Shown here in pieces: positions 33,285-42,648 of a stretch of 47,667 nucleotides of DNA. The DNA is taken from contig JAILEX010000001.1 in assembly GCA_024687185.1 (NCBI GenBank), positions 1 to 47,667 of the forward strand, written 5' to 3'. The stretch comes from Bacilli bacterium (GTDB lineage: Bacteria; Bacillota_I; Bacilli_A; RFN20; CAG-826). Made by a program: the position numbers and the translations under genes. The notes below the pieces were generated by a model, which saw only the letters and a list, made by a program, of their open reading frames with translations, did not search any database and was not told the origin of the DNA. Each line of letters begins with the position of its first letter. Position 1 is the stretch's first letter.

Positions 33285-36200
33285 ATGAAAATGAAACCAA
33301 TCAAAAGTTTATTCGCGTTATTATTTGGGATTTTTATGCTCCCAATGATCGCTTCTTCTTGTGCCATGGAAGGCGATCCTTTGGCGGGAAGGAACGTAAA
33401 GCATTTTCTTAGCGGCAACAAAGTCGCGACGGAAGGCAATTGGGTCTACTATGGACTAGAAAACAACAACGGCGACGTCACTAGCTATGCCGTTTCCCTA
33501 ACGGATTCGGCAAAAAACGGGACAGGAGCCATTTCTATCCCGAGCACCTATAACGCTTTGCCCGTCACCGGCATTTGGGAAGGGGCCTTCCGTGGCAGCA
33601 ACGCAACCAGCATCACGATTCCAGATAGCATAACGGTCATAGACTATGAAGCATTTATGTATTCAAGGGTCACTGAAATCGCGATACCTTCCTCGGTGAG
33701 CCTAATCGGGGAAGGGGCTTTCTATAGTTGCCCAAACCTAACCAACGTCCGCATCAATAACAGCAACGAGACGGGCTCTGGATATGCCAATGTCTGCTCC
33801 GCCACCGGAGGCGAGGAAAGCGAAGACATCCTATATTCCAACTTGCAGACTATTCCGGCGTTTTGCTTTTTCAAATGTTCGAAATTGGTAGAACTGTCGT
33901 TGCCGGCTTCAATCAAAGAGGTAAGTTATGAGGCGTTCCGTGGATGTGCAAGGATGAAATCCATGCTTTCGTTTAAAAACCTAGACATCATTCGCGCTCG
34001 CGCATTCGAAGGGTGCGTCGCGCTTACAAAGGTGTATATCCCCAACTCCTTTTTCGAGAGCAGCGCCAACACCATCGAGCCATTGGCCTTCAATTATTGC
34101 AGTTCCTCGCTCCATTTCATCTTCGCCTGTGAAGCAGCGACGGCCACCACATGGATTTCGAACCATCCCAATTGGGGTTGGTATAACGAATTGGGGTCTC
34201 CAGCCACATATAGCTATGTCTATAATTCCACTAGCACAAGCAACGTGGAAACAACGCAGGCAAGCACCACCTACACCAACGATTGGACCTATAACACCGA
34301 ATTCAATAGCGACACCAACGAAAGCGAGGTAACCATTACTTCCTATGTTGGAACCACCGTGGACGAAAATAACGAAAACATTACCTTCATCACGGTCCCC
34401 AATGAACTCGGTGGCTACCCCGTAAGAAAAATAGAAACCACCGCGTTCAACTCGATCAAAAGATTCATAAAGCGCATTTTCTTGCCAACTACGCTGCAGC
34501 GAATCGAAGTATCGATGTTCAATGCGGACTACAAAGAACTTTTGGTAGTGGACTCCAACGAATCCTGCCAAGAAACCGAGAACCCCATAAATCCCCGCAT
34601 CGATTTGTCAGACCTAACAGACTTAGAGGAAATAAGGGATTTTGCCTTTTGCAATATACCGAAGGCATCAAGCATCCGAATCATCCACCTTCCCTATCAC
34701 CTGAAAATGGTTGGTAAAGAAGCCTTTAGCAAACGCAACCAAAGCGATACCAACCCACGTCTACGCCATGTCAAGGAGTTCGAATGGGACTACAACGAAG
34801 CAGAGGCGCAACTTGAGTTCATCGGAACGGATTGCTTTTTCAAAATGGGGCTTTGGGATGAAAAGAAAATCAATGGAAGCAGTTGCGACTTTGGCGGTCA
34901 AAACCTTAACCACGATAAGAAATGGGAAACCCAATATATCCACGAAAACCATATCGACGCAGACGGCAACGTCAATTACACCCCATCCACCATTATATTT
35001 CCAAAGACGTTTAAGGGTTTTGGCTACCCTAACGCTGCTACGGCCGCGCTATATGACGGCACCTACGACAAAGGGGCGGCCCATACCTTTGCGGGCTGTC
35101 CTTTATTGGGAAACGTCATTTTCAAAGGCGGAGAAGGAAGCAATGATTTGTTTTTGCCCATCCAAACCTTCGCGTTCAACGAATCCCTTCGAAACGTGGT
35201 TTTTGAAGAAAGGCCAGGGAAGACCATCACGTTTTTAACTGACGATGGAAAATATTCCGAAGTGTGCATCGGCTGCAGCGCGGGAAGGTTCCATAACGAT
35301 TTCCGCGGGGATCCCGGCCTTCAAACCCTCGTCCTTCCTAACCAACAAACCGTTTTATGCATTCAAAGGCTAGCGTTCCAGGGCAATTCGCGTGGAGTGA
35401 TATACATGTCTGGCTCCGCCAGCAACTCTACCTTTATGAGAAGCTCAACCGTGACCGACTTAGACGCCTTTAACAGCAACCCCATTCCGAATAAGGCCAT
35501 TTCCTATGCAACGGGATGGCGTTCGATAGGCGACGAAAGCTGGTTTAACTATGGCGACAAAAAAGCTTATTTGGGTTATTGCTTTGCGGAAAGCGAAACG
35601 ACGAAAAGCGACCAGTACCTAAATTCCTATTTGCTAGACCAATCAATGCCCGTATATGAAAACATTCACTATAAGCAAACCTTTATCGTTAATAATGGAA
35701 CGGAAAACGTGGAAGTCACCGCCGAGGTAGGAAGCGATAACACCAAGGAATTCGTGGTCAAGGACAAATGCGCCTTCGTCACCGGCACAAGCACCGGTAA
35801 AGCCACAATGACCAATTACCTTTATGACCGTTGGGATTCCACCTTCACCGGAACGGCAAGGGTTCCCGCAACCGTAAAAGGCTATGATGGCACCACCTAT
35901 ACCGTAAACAAAATCGGCGAATCTGCCTTCACCGCCTGTTTCTCCGATGGCATCGACCAAGCCAGCAAGGAAGACTATAAGGACCTCACAACCGTTTTAA
36001 TGCCAAACGCAATCACGGAAATAGGTGACTATGCGTTCCTCAGAGCCTATGGGGTCGAGGAAATTACAGGATATACCCCCGATGCTAACGACGACCCTAC
36101 CGGAGATGCCCTTAACGCCAATTATACGATGCCAACGAGCCTAATATGGATTGGAAAAAACGGGCTTTCCTTCTGCAACGTCAAAAAAATCTTAGGGTTA

Positions 36201-38123
36201 CGAAACGATGTGCGTTTCTACGAAAACGTCACAACGGGAAACGACAAGGACATGACAAGCGTATTTTCCAATAATCTCTCACTAAGAGTCATTTCCTTTT
36301 TATCGGTCAAAAATTACTTCACGACAACCTATATTTCCGAAAGCGGGGAAACCTATACCTCCGCTTTATACGCGAACATAAGCGGCGTCAGTATAAATAC
36401 AAACGGCGGTAGATTATTGCTCATCCTAAATCGAGACAATGCCGACGTTAATAAACCTAGCGCCGATTACACCTATACCGATGGAGTTGGAACCTTCGAT
36501 CTAGGGTACCATAGTCACTCAGCCAATCGTAAATTCCTATATGGCGCAACCAGAATGGGCTATTGGATCAAAAAGCTAAAAATCGCAAGCAAAACGCCAA
36601 GCAACCAAGCATTTTTCTCCGCCGTATGTAACAGAAGAATTGTGAACGAGGTTATGACCGTAACGGATTCCTATATTTATTTATTTGAGCCTATAAGGGA
36701 CTATAGGGACAACGTTTGTGATCTAACTGCCGCAGAAGGCAACATATTTAGTTTGCAGGCCTATGCTTTTGCGGGATGCGAACAATTCGATACCATTTAC
36801 CTCAACCAAAATGAAGGCGGCACCCTTCCAAACGGAGTATTCTCAGGCGCGGAAAACATAACCTATGTTACCCCTGGGCCAAACGGAGATGGAGATAATT
36901 ATATAGGGGAAAGACTTGTCGATCCAACCGTCCTTGACTTATCCAACACCAAATATGCGGGTATTGGTTCAGAAACTTTTAGAGATAATGAAATTTTCGA
37001 TACCGTAAGAATTCCAAATAACGTATCGAGCTTCACAATTGGAAGCGGCGCCTTCCGAGATTGCGACACCCTCACTACTTTGGATTTAAGGACGGCCAAA
37101 CAAGGATGCACCATCAACATCAATGACAGTGCGTTCAAAAATTCTGGCTTAACGACAATCTACTGGCCCACCAAGAGCGGTTGTACGGTCAATATCACCG
37201 GAGGTTTCCGCGAATGTCCAAGTCTAACAAACCTTTCCTTCAGCAGTACCGTCACAACAAACATTGGCGAATATGCTTTTTATAGCTGTTCCGGTTTGAC
37301 ACGCATCGATTTCACGGGTCTAGTCGGAGAAGGAATCAGCGGTTATGACGTCGCAGATGGCAAAGCATCTATCGGCAATTATGCTTTCCAGAACTGCAAA
37401 AATCTTTATAACAACGACGGCGATACCCTTATTATCCCAGAAAACGTCGTTGCCATCGGTAAACAATCATTTAAATCTAGCGGCATTAAAAGCGTAGAAT
37501 TCAAAGCAAAAACAATGCAATTTTCTAACGAGAGCTTCGATAACTGCACTTCGATGAGTCGCGTATATTTCTCCTATAACGGAGCAGACGCAAACGAAAG
37601 TAATTGGGATTTAGTAAGCGATATTAATATCCAAAATGACCAGTTCAATACCTTCTCGGATTGCGGCGACAACCTAACAACCATCATTTTGCCGCCGGCA
37701 TTCGATCTTTATAACGCTGCAAAGCACTCCATCGTATGGCAAAGCAAAAAGGTCTTGTTCTATATCAGAAGAACGATTAGGTCCACTGACAGAGAGCCCG
37801 AAACGGATTGGAGGTTAAGGGAGGGCACCGATGCCGGACCCGCACAATGCCATTTCCAGGTATCCACCATAGCCGACGTTTTAAATAGTTCCTACACTGA
37901 CACCACTTACACAACCGCAATCGCGGACTACGTCATATCCCAAGACGATTTTTACTGGTATCTTCAAAATGGTGATGCCGTTCGCTTAGGCCAAATTGAT
38001 AAAACTGAGATGGAAGGCGATGGCGTATATTCCGTTTATTTTATTCTTAATGGCGTCGGAACCGGTAAACTCCACGGCGGGGATGGCACACTCTATCCGG
38101 TTGGTCGAACCTTTTCAGCATAA
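33285..38123 (+). CDS. Giant BspA-type leucine-rich-repeat (LRR_5) lipoprotein
   Basis: 1612 residues. The signal ends in MIASSC with lipidated Cys at about 27 (Ala at -3). Many BspA/LRR_5 repeats of the form IGExAFxxCxxLTxIxIPxSV are visible, for example VSLIGEGAFYSCPNLTNVRI, and clusters at about 85-150, 205-265, 440-500 and 1200-1460, with longer irregular beta-rich stretches between them. Gene is third in the surface operon, with AAGGAGG before its ATG. BspA-type proteins bind fibronectin, mucins or other bacteria, so an attachment role outside the cell is likely. Most known LRR_5 proteins are shorter. No transmembrane C-terminus. No strong terminator follows; GAAACAA/TTGTTTC near 38160-38190 is a weak candidate. 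Confidence 0.87.
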   Translation: MKMKPIKSLFALLFGIFMLPMIASSCAMEGDPLAGRNVKHFLSGNKVATEGNWVYYGLENNNGDVTSYAVSLTDSAKNGTGAISIPSTYNALPVTGIWEGAFRGSNATSITIPDSITVIDYEAFMYSRVTEIAIPSSVSLIGEGAFYSCPNLTNVRINNSNETGSGYANVCSATGGEESEDILYSNLQTIPAFCFFKCSKLVELSLPASIKEVSYEAFRGCARMKSMLSFKNLDIIRARAFEGCVALTKVYIPNSFFESSANTIEPLAFNYCSSSLHFIFACEAATATTWISNHPNWGWYNELGSPATYSYVYNSTSTSNVETTQASTTYTNDWTYNTEFNSDTNESEVTITSYVGTTVDENNENITFITVPNELGGYPVRKIETTAFNSIKRFIKRIFLPTTLQRIEVSMFNADYKELLVVDSNESCQETENPINPRIDLSDLTDLEEIRDFAFCNIPKASSIRIIHLPYHLKMVGKEAFSKRNQSDTNPRLRHVKEFEWDYNEAEAQLEFIGTDCFFKMGLWDEKKINGSSCDFGGQNLNHDKKWETQYIHENHIDADGNVNYTPSTIIFPKTFKGFGYPNAATAALYDGTYDKGAAHTFAGCPLLGNVIFKGGEGSNDLFLPIQTFAFNESLRNVVFEERPGKTITFLTDDGKYSEVCIGCSAGRFHNDFRGDPGLQTLVLPNQQTVLCIQRLAFQGNSRGVIYMSGSASNSTFMRSSTVTDLDAFNSNPIPNKAISYATGWRSIGDESWFNYGDKKAYLGYCFAESETTKSDQYLNSYLLDQSMPVYENIHYKQTFIVNNGTENVEVTAEVGSDNTKEFVVKDKCAFVTGTSTGKATMTNYLYDRWDSTFTGTARVPATVKGYDGTTYTVNKIGESAFTACFSDGIDQASKEDYKDLTTVLMPNAITEIGDYAFLRAYGVEEITGYTPDANDDPTGDALNANYTMPTSLIWIGKNGLSFCNVKKILGLRNDVRFYENVTTGNDKDMTSVFSNNLSLRVISFLSVKNYFTTTYISESGETYTSALYANISGVSINTNGGRLLLILNRDNADVNKPSADYTYTDGVGTFDLGYHSHSANRKFLYGATRMGYWIKKLKIASKTPSNQAFFSAVCNRRIVNEVMTVTDSYIYLFEPIRDYRDNVCDLTAAEGNIFSLQAYAFAGCEQFDTIYLNQNEGGTLPNGVFSGAENITYVTPGPNGDGDNYIGERLVDPTVLDLSNTKYAGIGSETFRDNEIFDTVRIPNNVSSFTIGSGAFRDCDTLTTLDLRTAKQGCTININDSAFKNSGLTTIYWPTKSGCTVNITGGFRECPSLTNLSFSSTVTTNIGEYAFYSCSGLTRIDFTGLVGEGISGYDVADGKASIGNYAFQNCKNLYNNDGDTLIIPENVVAIGKQSFKSSGIKSVEFKAKTMQFSNESFDNCTSMSRVYFSYNGADANESNWDLVSDINIQNDQFNTFSDCGDNLTTIILPPAFDLYNAAKHSIVWQSKKVLFYIRRTIRSTDREPETDWRLREGTDAGPAQCHFQVSTIADVLNSSYTDTTYTTAIADYVISQDDFYWYLQNGDAVRLGQIDKTEMEGDGVYSVYFILNGVGTGKLHGGDGTLYPVGRTFSA

Positions 38124-38341
38124 ATTTAATTGAAGCACGCCCAATCAATCCCAACCCTTGAAACAATCCTTAAACGAGTTTTTGTTGTTTCATAAAATTT
38201 TCTTTTCGTTTATGATTGTGTAAGAGACAGTGAATTCGAAATTCCTTCGATGATAAAAGGGGTTTTAGGAAGCACTGAAGGAAACCGTAACATAAACTTA
38301 CAATATTTGATCCGAGATATACTGGATAATTTAGAAAACCC

Positions 38342-39558
38342 ATGAAAAAAGTCATCATCGTTGCAAAGAAAGGCTCCCAACGCGTCGAGTTCATCAAAGA
38401 GGTTTTAGAGTAGGAATATAAGGTCGAAGAGATCAACTCTTTTGAAGATACCCTTCTTGTTTTATCCGATACCGAAAACGAACCAAACCTCCTTATCCTC
38501 GACAACCCTTCCTCCAACGATTCGATGAAGGCAATCCTTGGTTCCATCTCCAAAAGGAATAACTTCGCCTTCTTCTTCCCCGTCTTGATCCTCACCGATC
38601 AAAAACACATGGAAGAAGACGATGAATACCTTGATGATCCCGTTATAGGAATCTTATCCGCCTCTGAAAGCAAAAAGGTTATCTTAAAGAGGATTGAACA
38701 CGCGATAAAACTTGCAAATTCCGCTTCTTTTGACGAGTTTTCGGAAATGCTTAAGGCCCTTCCTTCCCTAATCTATTTAAAAGATAGCGCGGGAAGATAC
38801 GCCTTCTCCTCACAAAGCTGGCACCATCTAAAACTAAAGGGTTCGATCCGCGGCTTAACTGACTTCGAAATCAGAAAAGACAGGAAAAACGCCGAAATCG
38901 CAAGGGCTAGCGACCTCGAGGTTTTGAAATCGGGCAAAGGCAAACGCTACGTCATCAAAGAATGCACCGACGAAGGTACCGATTACCTTCAAGTCATAAA
39001 AGAGCCACTTAAAAACGACGATGGTTCCGTCTATGGCATCATCGCCATCGTCAATAACGTCACCGACGAGGAACTATTAAGGCAAGAGCTCAGGGAAAAT
39101 CGATCACCGACCAATTGACTGGGCTATATAACCGCTACTACTTTGAGGAACTTGCGCAGGCCAACCGCAACACCCTCGTCCTTCCCTCAACCATCATTTC
39201 CGCCGATTGCGATAAGCTAAAGCAAATCAATGATAGATTCGGCCATGCCGCGGGCGACCAATATATCCTTTATGCGCGCGATGCCATACAGACCGCTTTG
39301 CCAGAAGGCTCCTTCTTATTCAGGATGGGCGGAGACGAATTCCTCGCCTTCCTTCCTGGAGTAGACGAAGAGGAGGCTTCCGCCTATATCGAAAGGATCA
39401 ATGAGAACGTCACTAACTATGTTAACGACGACTTCGCCCTCAAACTCTCCGTCGGCGGATATACCATCAAAGACAAAAACACCACCATCGAGAAAGCCTA
39501 TCTTTATAGCGATAAGGCCATGTATGAGGTCAAACGGGCTCATAAATCAGGCTGCTAA
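38342..39558 (+). pseudogene. Diguanylate cyclase broken by a stop and a frameshift
   Basis: Read through two lesions, this is a response-regulator-like N-terminus (MKKVIIVAKKGSQRVEFIKE), a PAS-like domain and a GGDEF domain. Lesion 1: in-frame TAG at 38411-38413 after codon 23. Lesion 2: near 39090-39118 the frame ends at TGA after RSPTN, while the -1 frame reads KSITDQLTGLYNRYYF, the normal GGDEF start. Adding one A to the run at about 39092-39098 (GGGAAAATCG) restores the frame. The remaining GGDEF domain keeps RMGGDEF. Stop codons elsewhere are used normally, so readthrough is not expected. The separate open frames 38525-39118 and 39115-39558 overlap by 4 nt and might still be translated, but neither has a clear ribosome site. 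Alternatively these are sequencing errors. Confidence 0.8.
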
Positions 39559-39657
39559 ACAATTCTTTCTAAAATCATAAACCTCGCTATTTATTTTTAG
39601 TCAATTTTAAAGTTGGCCTTTTATGATGATGTTCAAATAAGGAGGGTCAACCTATTT

Positions 39658-41370
39658 ATGAAAAGCAAACTATTACTAGCCCTGGCATCATCTGCATTAT
39701 TAATGTCTTGTGGCTCAACTTCTGGAGGTTCTGGTTCTACCTATACCTCTGGCTCCACCGGCACAAATAGCGCCTCCGGCCAAACGTCGGCGGTATCAAT
39801 TAGCGAAGATGATGTCGATAGCGACTTCACCCTAGTCGATGAATCCAATAACGCGATTAGCGGCACTAGTGGCGTATATAAAATCACCTCGGCCGGCACT
39901 TATACCGCTAGTGGAAAACTTAGCGGACAGATCTATGTCGATGCCGCGGACGCGGAAGTCGAGCTCGACCTAAATGGCGTCTCCATTTCTAATTCTAGCG
40001 TCTCACCCATCTTCGTCGCGGCCTGCGCCGATTTCGACTTAAAGGCCTTAAGCGGCACAAGCAACTACATCTATGATAACCGTACCACCGATTATTCCGA
40101 ATCTGAGGATGACACCGTTGGCAAAGGCGCGGTCTATGTCGCCGATGGCGATTTGAAGATCAAAGGCACGGGTACCTTATCCGTCACTTCTTTAGCCAAT
40201 AGCGGAATCCATGGCAAAGACAATGTCACCGTCAAAAACGTCACGATGCTCGTAAAGGCCGTCAATAACGGTATTAAAGGTAATGACAAAGTCACGATCG
40301 AAGAGAACCCAACTCTTGGTATCGTCGCCGGGAACAATGGCATCCGCACCTCTAGCAGCGACACGGGCAGCTCCGCGCAACATGGCTATATTTATATCAA
40401 CGGCGGTACCATCACCATCAACTCCTATGGCGATGGCATCGACGCGGAATACGCGGTCGAATTCGGTACCTCCGAAGATGATGATGGCAATACCTGCACC
40501 CCAGTCGTTGATATCTATACCAACAAATATTCCTCCTACTCCTATAGCGAGGTTTCCTCTAGCGCCAAAATCAATTACGCCTATGGCGGTCCTGGTGGCG
40601 GCAACCAGGGTGGCGGAAACCAAGGCGGCGGATTCGATGGCGGCGGAATGTCCGGCGGATCCTCGGCCGAAAAGGCGGATGAATCCGCGAAGGGCATCAA
40701 AGCCAACGAGGCCATCAACATCACCGCCGGCGAAATCTTCTGCTACACCTATGACGACGGCATCCACGCCAATAGCGGCGAATCCTTGGAAAACGGCTCC
40801 ACCTCTAGCGGCAATATCACCATCAGCGGCGGCGAGATCAGCCTCAAGGCAAGCGATGACGGCCTCCATGCGGACGGCACCCTCAACATCAAAGGAGGCA
40901 CGATCAATATCGCGGAAAGCCATGAAGGCGTCGAAGGCAATATCATCAACATCTCCGGCGGCGAGACCACGGTCTACGCTTCCGATGACGCGGTCAACGC
41001 CTCTAGCGCCCTCAATATCTCCGGCGGTAGGGTCGATTCCAATATGCCCGCTTCTGGCGATGTGGACGGCTTAGATAGCAATGGTTCCTTCACCATTAGC
41101 GGCGGCACCATCATAACCCGTGGCCCCAATAGCGAAATGGCTGCCCCAATCGACGTGGACGGCAACGTCAAGATGACGGGTGGAACCCTCATCGTCGTCG
41201 GCTATTGCCCCTCCATCTCCACTAGTCTAACCAAAACCTCTTCCTCTAGCGGTCTTTCTAGCGGCTCCCACACCGTCACAATTGGCGGATCGACCATCTC
41301 CTATAGCAACGCCTATAGCTATAGCGGTTCCACGACCGTCTATGGTTCTGGCACGGCAACCGTTAAATAA
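39658..41370 (+). CDS. Cthe_2159-type carbohydrate-binding lipoprotein
   Basis: 570 residues from the ATG at 39658, with AAGGAGGG upstream; the longer open frame from 39613 starts before the ribosome site. Lipobox LLMSC at about residue 19. A Gly/Ser/Thr linker follows. The rest is right-handed beta-helix sequence with repeats such as GTLNIKGGTINIAESHEG and the SDDGLHADGTLNI/NNGIKGN rungs, with many Asp/Asn turn residues, which is the Cthe_2159 (DUF4353) carbohydrate-binding family that can bind cellulose or pectin-type polymers with calcium. A Gly-rich loop (GGPGGGNQGGG, about 325-340) is inserted. It should sit on the outer surface and hold plant or mucin glycans. A strong terminator ends it. 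Confidence 0.87.
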   Translation: MKSKLLLALASSALLMSCGSTSGGSGSTYTSGSTGTNSASGQTSAVSISEDDVDSDFTLVDESNNAISGTSGVYKITSAGTYTASGKLSGQIYVDAADAEVELDLNGVSISNSSVSPIFVAACADFDLKALSGTSNYIYDNRTTDYSESEDDTVGKGAVYVADGDLKIKGTGTLSVTSLANSGIHGKDNVTVKNVTMLVKAVNNGIKGNDKVTIEENPTLGIVAGNNGIRTSSSDTGSSAQHGYIYINGGTITINSYGDGIDAEYAVEFGTSEDDDGNTCTPVVDIYTNKYSSYSYSEVSSSAKINYAYGGPGGGNQGGGNQGGGFDGGGMSGGSSAEKADESAKGIKANEAINITAGEIFCYTYDDGIHANSGESLENGSTSSGNITISGGEISLKASDDGLHADGTLNIKGGTINIAESHEGVEGNIINISGGETTVYASDDAVNASSALNISGGRVDSNMPASGDVDGLDSNGSFTISGGTIITRGPNSEMAAPIDVDGNVKMTGGTLIVVGYCPSISTSLTKTSSSSGLSSGSHTVTIGGSTISYSNAYSYSGSTTVYGSGTATVK

Positions 41371-41391
41371 ATAAGGCCAATCACCCTATAG

Positions 41392-41432
41392 GTACCCCAA
41401 ATCCTAGACATCTAGGAAAGGGGTACTTTTTC
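41392..41432 (+). terminator. Rho-independent terminator, two-tier stem
   Basis: Outer stem GTACCCC/GGGGTAC (41392-41398 and 41420-41426), inner stem TCCTAG/CTAGGA, then TTTTTC. It ends the carbohydrate-binding gene. Confidence 0.9.
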
Positions 41433-41463
41433 TTCGACAAAAAGGCATAACAAGAGGAACATA

Positions 41464-41485
41464 ACCCCTTTATAAGGGGTACAAT
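41464..41485 (+). promoter_or_regulatory. Palindrome abutting a -10 box (possible operator)
   Basis: ACCCCTT-TAT-AAGGGGT (41464-41480) is a perfect 7-bp-arm inverted repeat occupying the promoter spacer, and its last T begins TACAAT (41480-41485), the -10 of the tocopherol-cyclase-like gene. No -35 stands out, so regulator binding is plausible. Confidence 0.45.
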
Positions 41486-41511
41486 AACCTATTCGAAAGA
41501 AGGGACGACTG

Positions 41512-42645
41512 ATGTTTAACAAAAGCGATATCAAAAGGAACGAATGCCAGCTTTTCGGCGGCCAAGCCAAGAAGGGATACGATTGGTGGTGGCATTCCTT
41601 CACCGCATATAACAAAAAGACGGGGGAGGCCAAACCCTTTTTCATCGAGTTCTTCGTTTGTAACCCCGCCTTGGGAAAAGAAGAGCCCATATTCGGCCAG
41701 TTAAAGGAAAACAAAGAAAAGGGTATCCGCCCATCCTACTTGATGGTTAAGGCGGGGTGCTGGGGAACAAACGCGACCCAACTCCACCGTTTCTATGGTT
41801 GGAAGAAGATAGAAGTCGGATATAAGGCGCCCTATTTTGTGAAATCAGAAGGATGCTATATAGACGAAAAATCGACGCACGGGTCCATTAAAATCTCCGA
41901 AAAGGAGGCCAAAGAGCATCCTGAATGGATGTGCGATAGCGGTGAGATCACTTGGGATCTGAGGATCGAAAAGAAGATCGCCTTCAACGTCGGTTATGGC
42001 GCGGGTTCCCTCTTCCGGCACATGCAGGCGTTTGAGATGTTTTGGCATGTCGAGGGCATGAAGTCCTTCTTTGAGGGAACGATTACCTTTAACGGTGAGG
42101 AATATGAGGTAAGGAAAGAGGATTCCTATGGCTATGCAGACAAAAACTGGGGCAAGGACTTCACCTCCCCCTGGGTTTGGCTTTCCAGCAATAACCTAAC
42201 TAGCTTGGTTTCAGGCAAGAAACTCGATAATAGCGCCTTCGATATAGGCGGAGGCTGTCCAAAGGCCTTTGGAATCGCCTTAAAGCGCAAACTATTAAGC
42301 GCCTTCTATTACGAAGGGAAGTGCTATGAGTTCAACTTCTCGAAATTCTGGACGGGCACCCGCACCAAATTCGATTGCAGGGAAAGCGAAGACGAGATCA
42401 TCTGGCACGTCGAGCAAAGGACGTGGAGAAAGAAGATGGTCACGGACATCACCTGCAAGAAAAAGGATATGCTTTTGGTCAATTACGAAGCCCCCAACGG
42501 CAAGAAGCTCCATAACCGTCTATGGAATGGCGGAAACGGGGTAGGCGTAATCAAGCTATATCGCGGCAAAAGGCTAATCGATGAAATCGAAGCCAAAAAC
42601 ATCGGCTGCGAATATGGCGAATATTGCGATCCAATAAACAAATAG
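41512..42645 (+). CDS. Tocopherol cyclase-like family protein
   Basis: 377 residues, AGAAGGG about 10 nt before the ATG. WWWHSFTAYN (about 26-35) and the block DKNWGKDFTSPWVWLSSNN (about 213-231) match the conserved Trp motif and the ExNWGxxFPxxWxWxQ motif of the tocopherol cyclase/AttH-like superfamily of paired lipocalin-like barrels. No signal peptide, cytoplasmic. In plants the enzyme closes the chromanol ring of vitamin E; bacterial relatives in anaerobes are of unknown function and may act on other hydrophobic compounds or lipids. It is alone between a strong terminator and a convergent surface-protein gene only 3 bp away. Confidence 0.78.
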   Translation: MFNKSDIKRNECQLFGGQAKKGYDWWWHSFTAYNKKTGEAKPFFIEFFVCNPALGKEEPIFGQLKENKEKGIRPSYLMVKAGCWGTNATQLHRFYGWKKIEVGYKAPYFVKSEGCYIDEKSTHGSIKISEKEAKEHPEWMCDSGEITWDLRIEKKIAFNVGYGAGSLFRHMQAFEMFWHVEGMKSFFEGTITFNGEEYEVRKEDSYGYADKNWGKDFTSPWVWLSSNNLTSLVSGKKLDNSAFDIGGGCPKAFGIALKRKLLSAFYYEGKCYEFNFSKFWTGTRTKFDCRESEDEIIWHVEQRTWRKKMVTDITCKKKDMLLVNYEAPNGKKLHNRLWNGGNGVGVIKLYRGKRLIDEIEAKNIGCEYGEYCDPINK

Positions 42646-42648
42646 GAC

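Noticed and set aside
33285-38123. Sortase-anchored adhesin
   Set aside because: No LPXTG motif or C-terminal membrane segment is present. The protein has a lipobox instead.
38411-38413. TAG recoding (amber readthrough or alternative code) in the broken cyclase
   Set aside because: TAG ends several apparently intact genes here (for example 1901, 5377, 13917), and a frameshift is present in the same gene, so decay is simpler.
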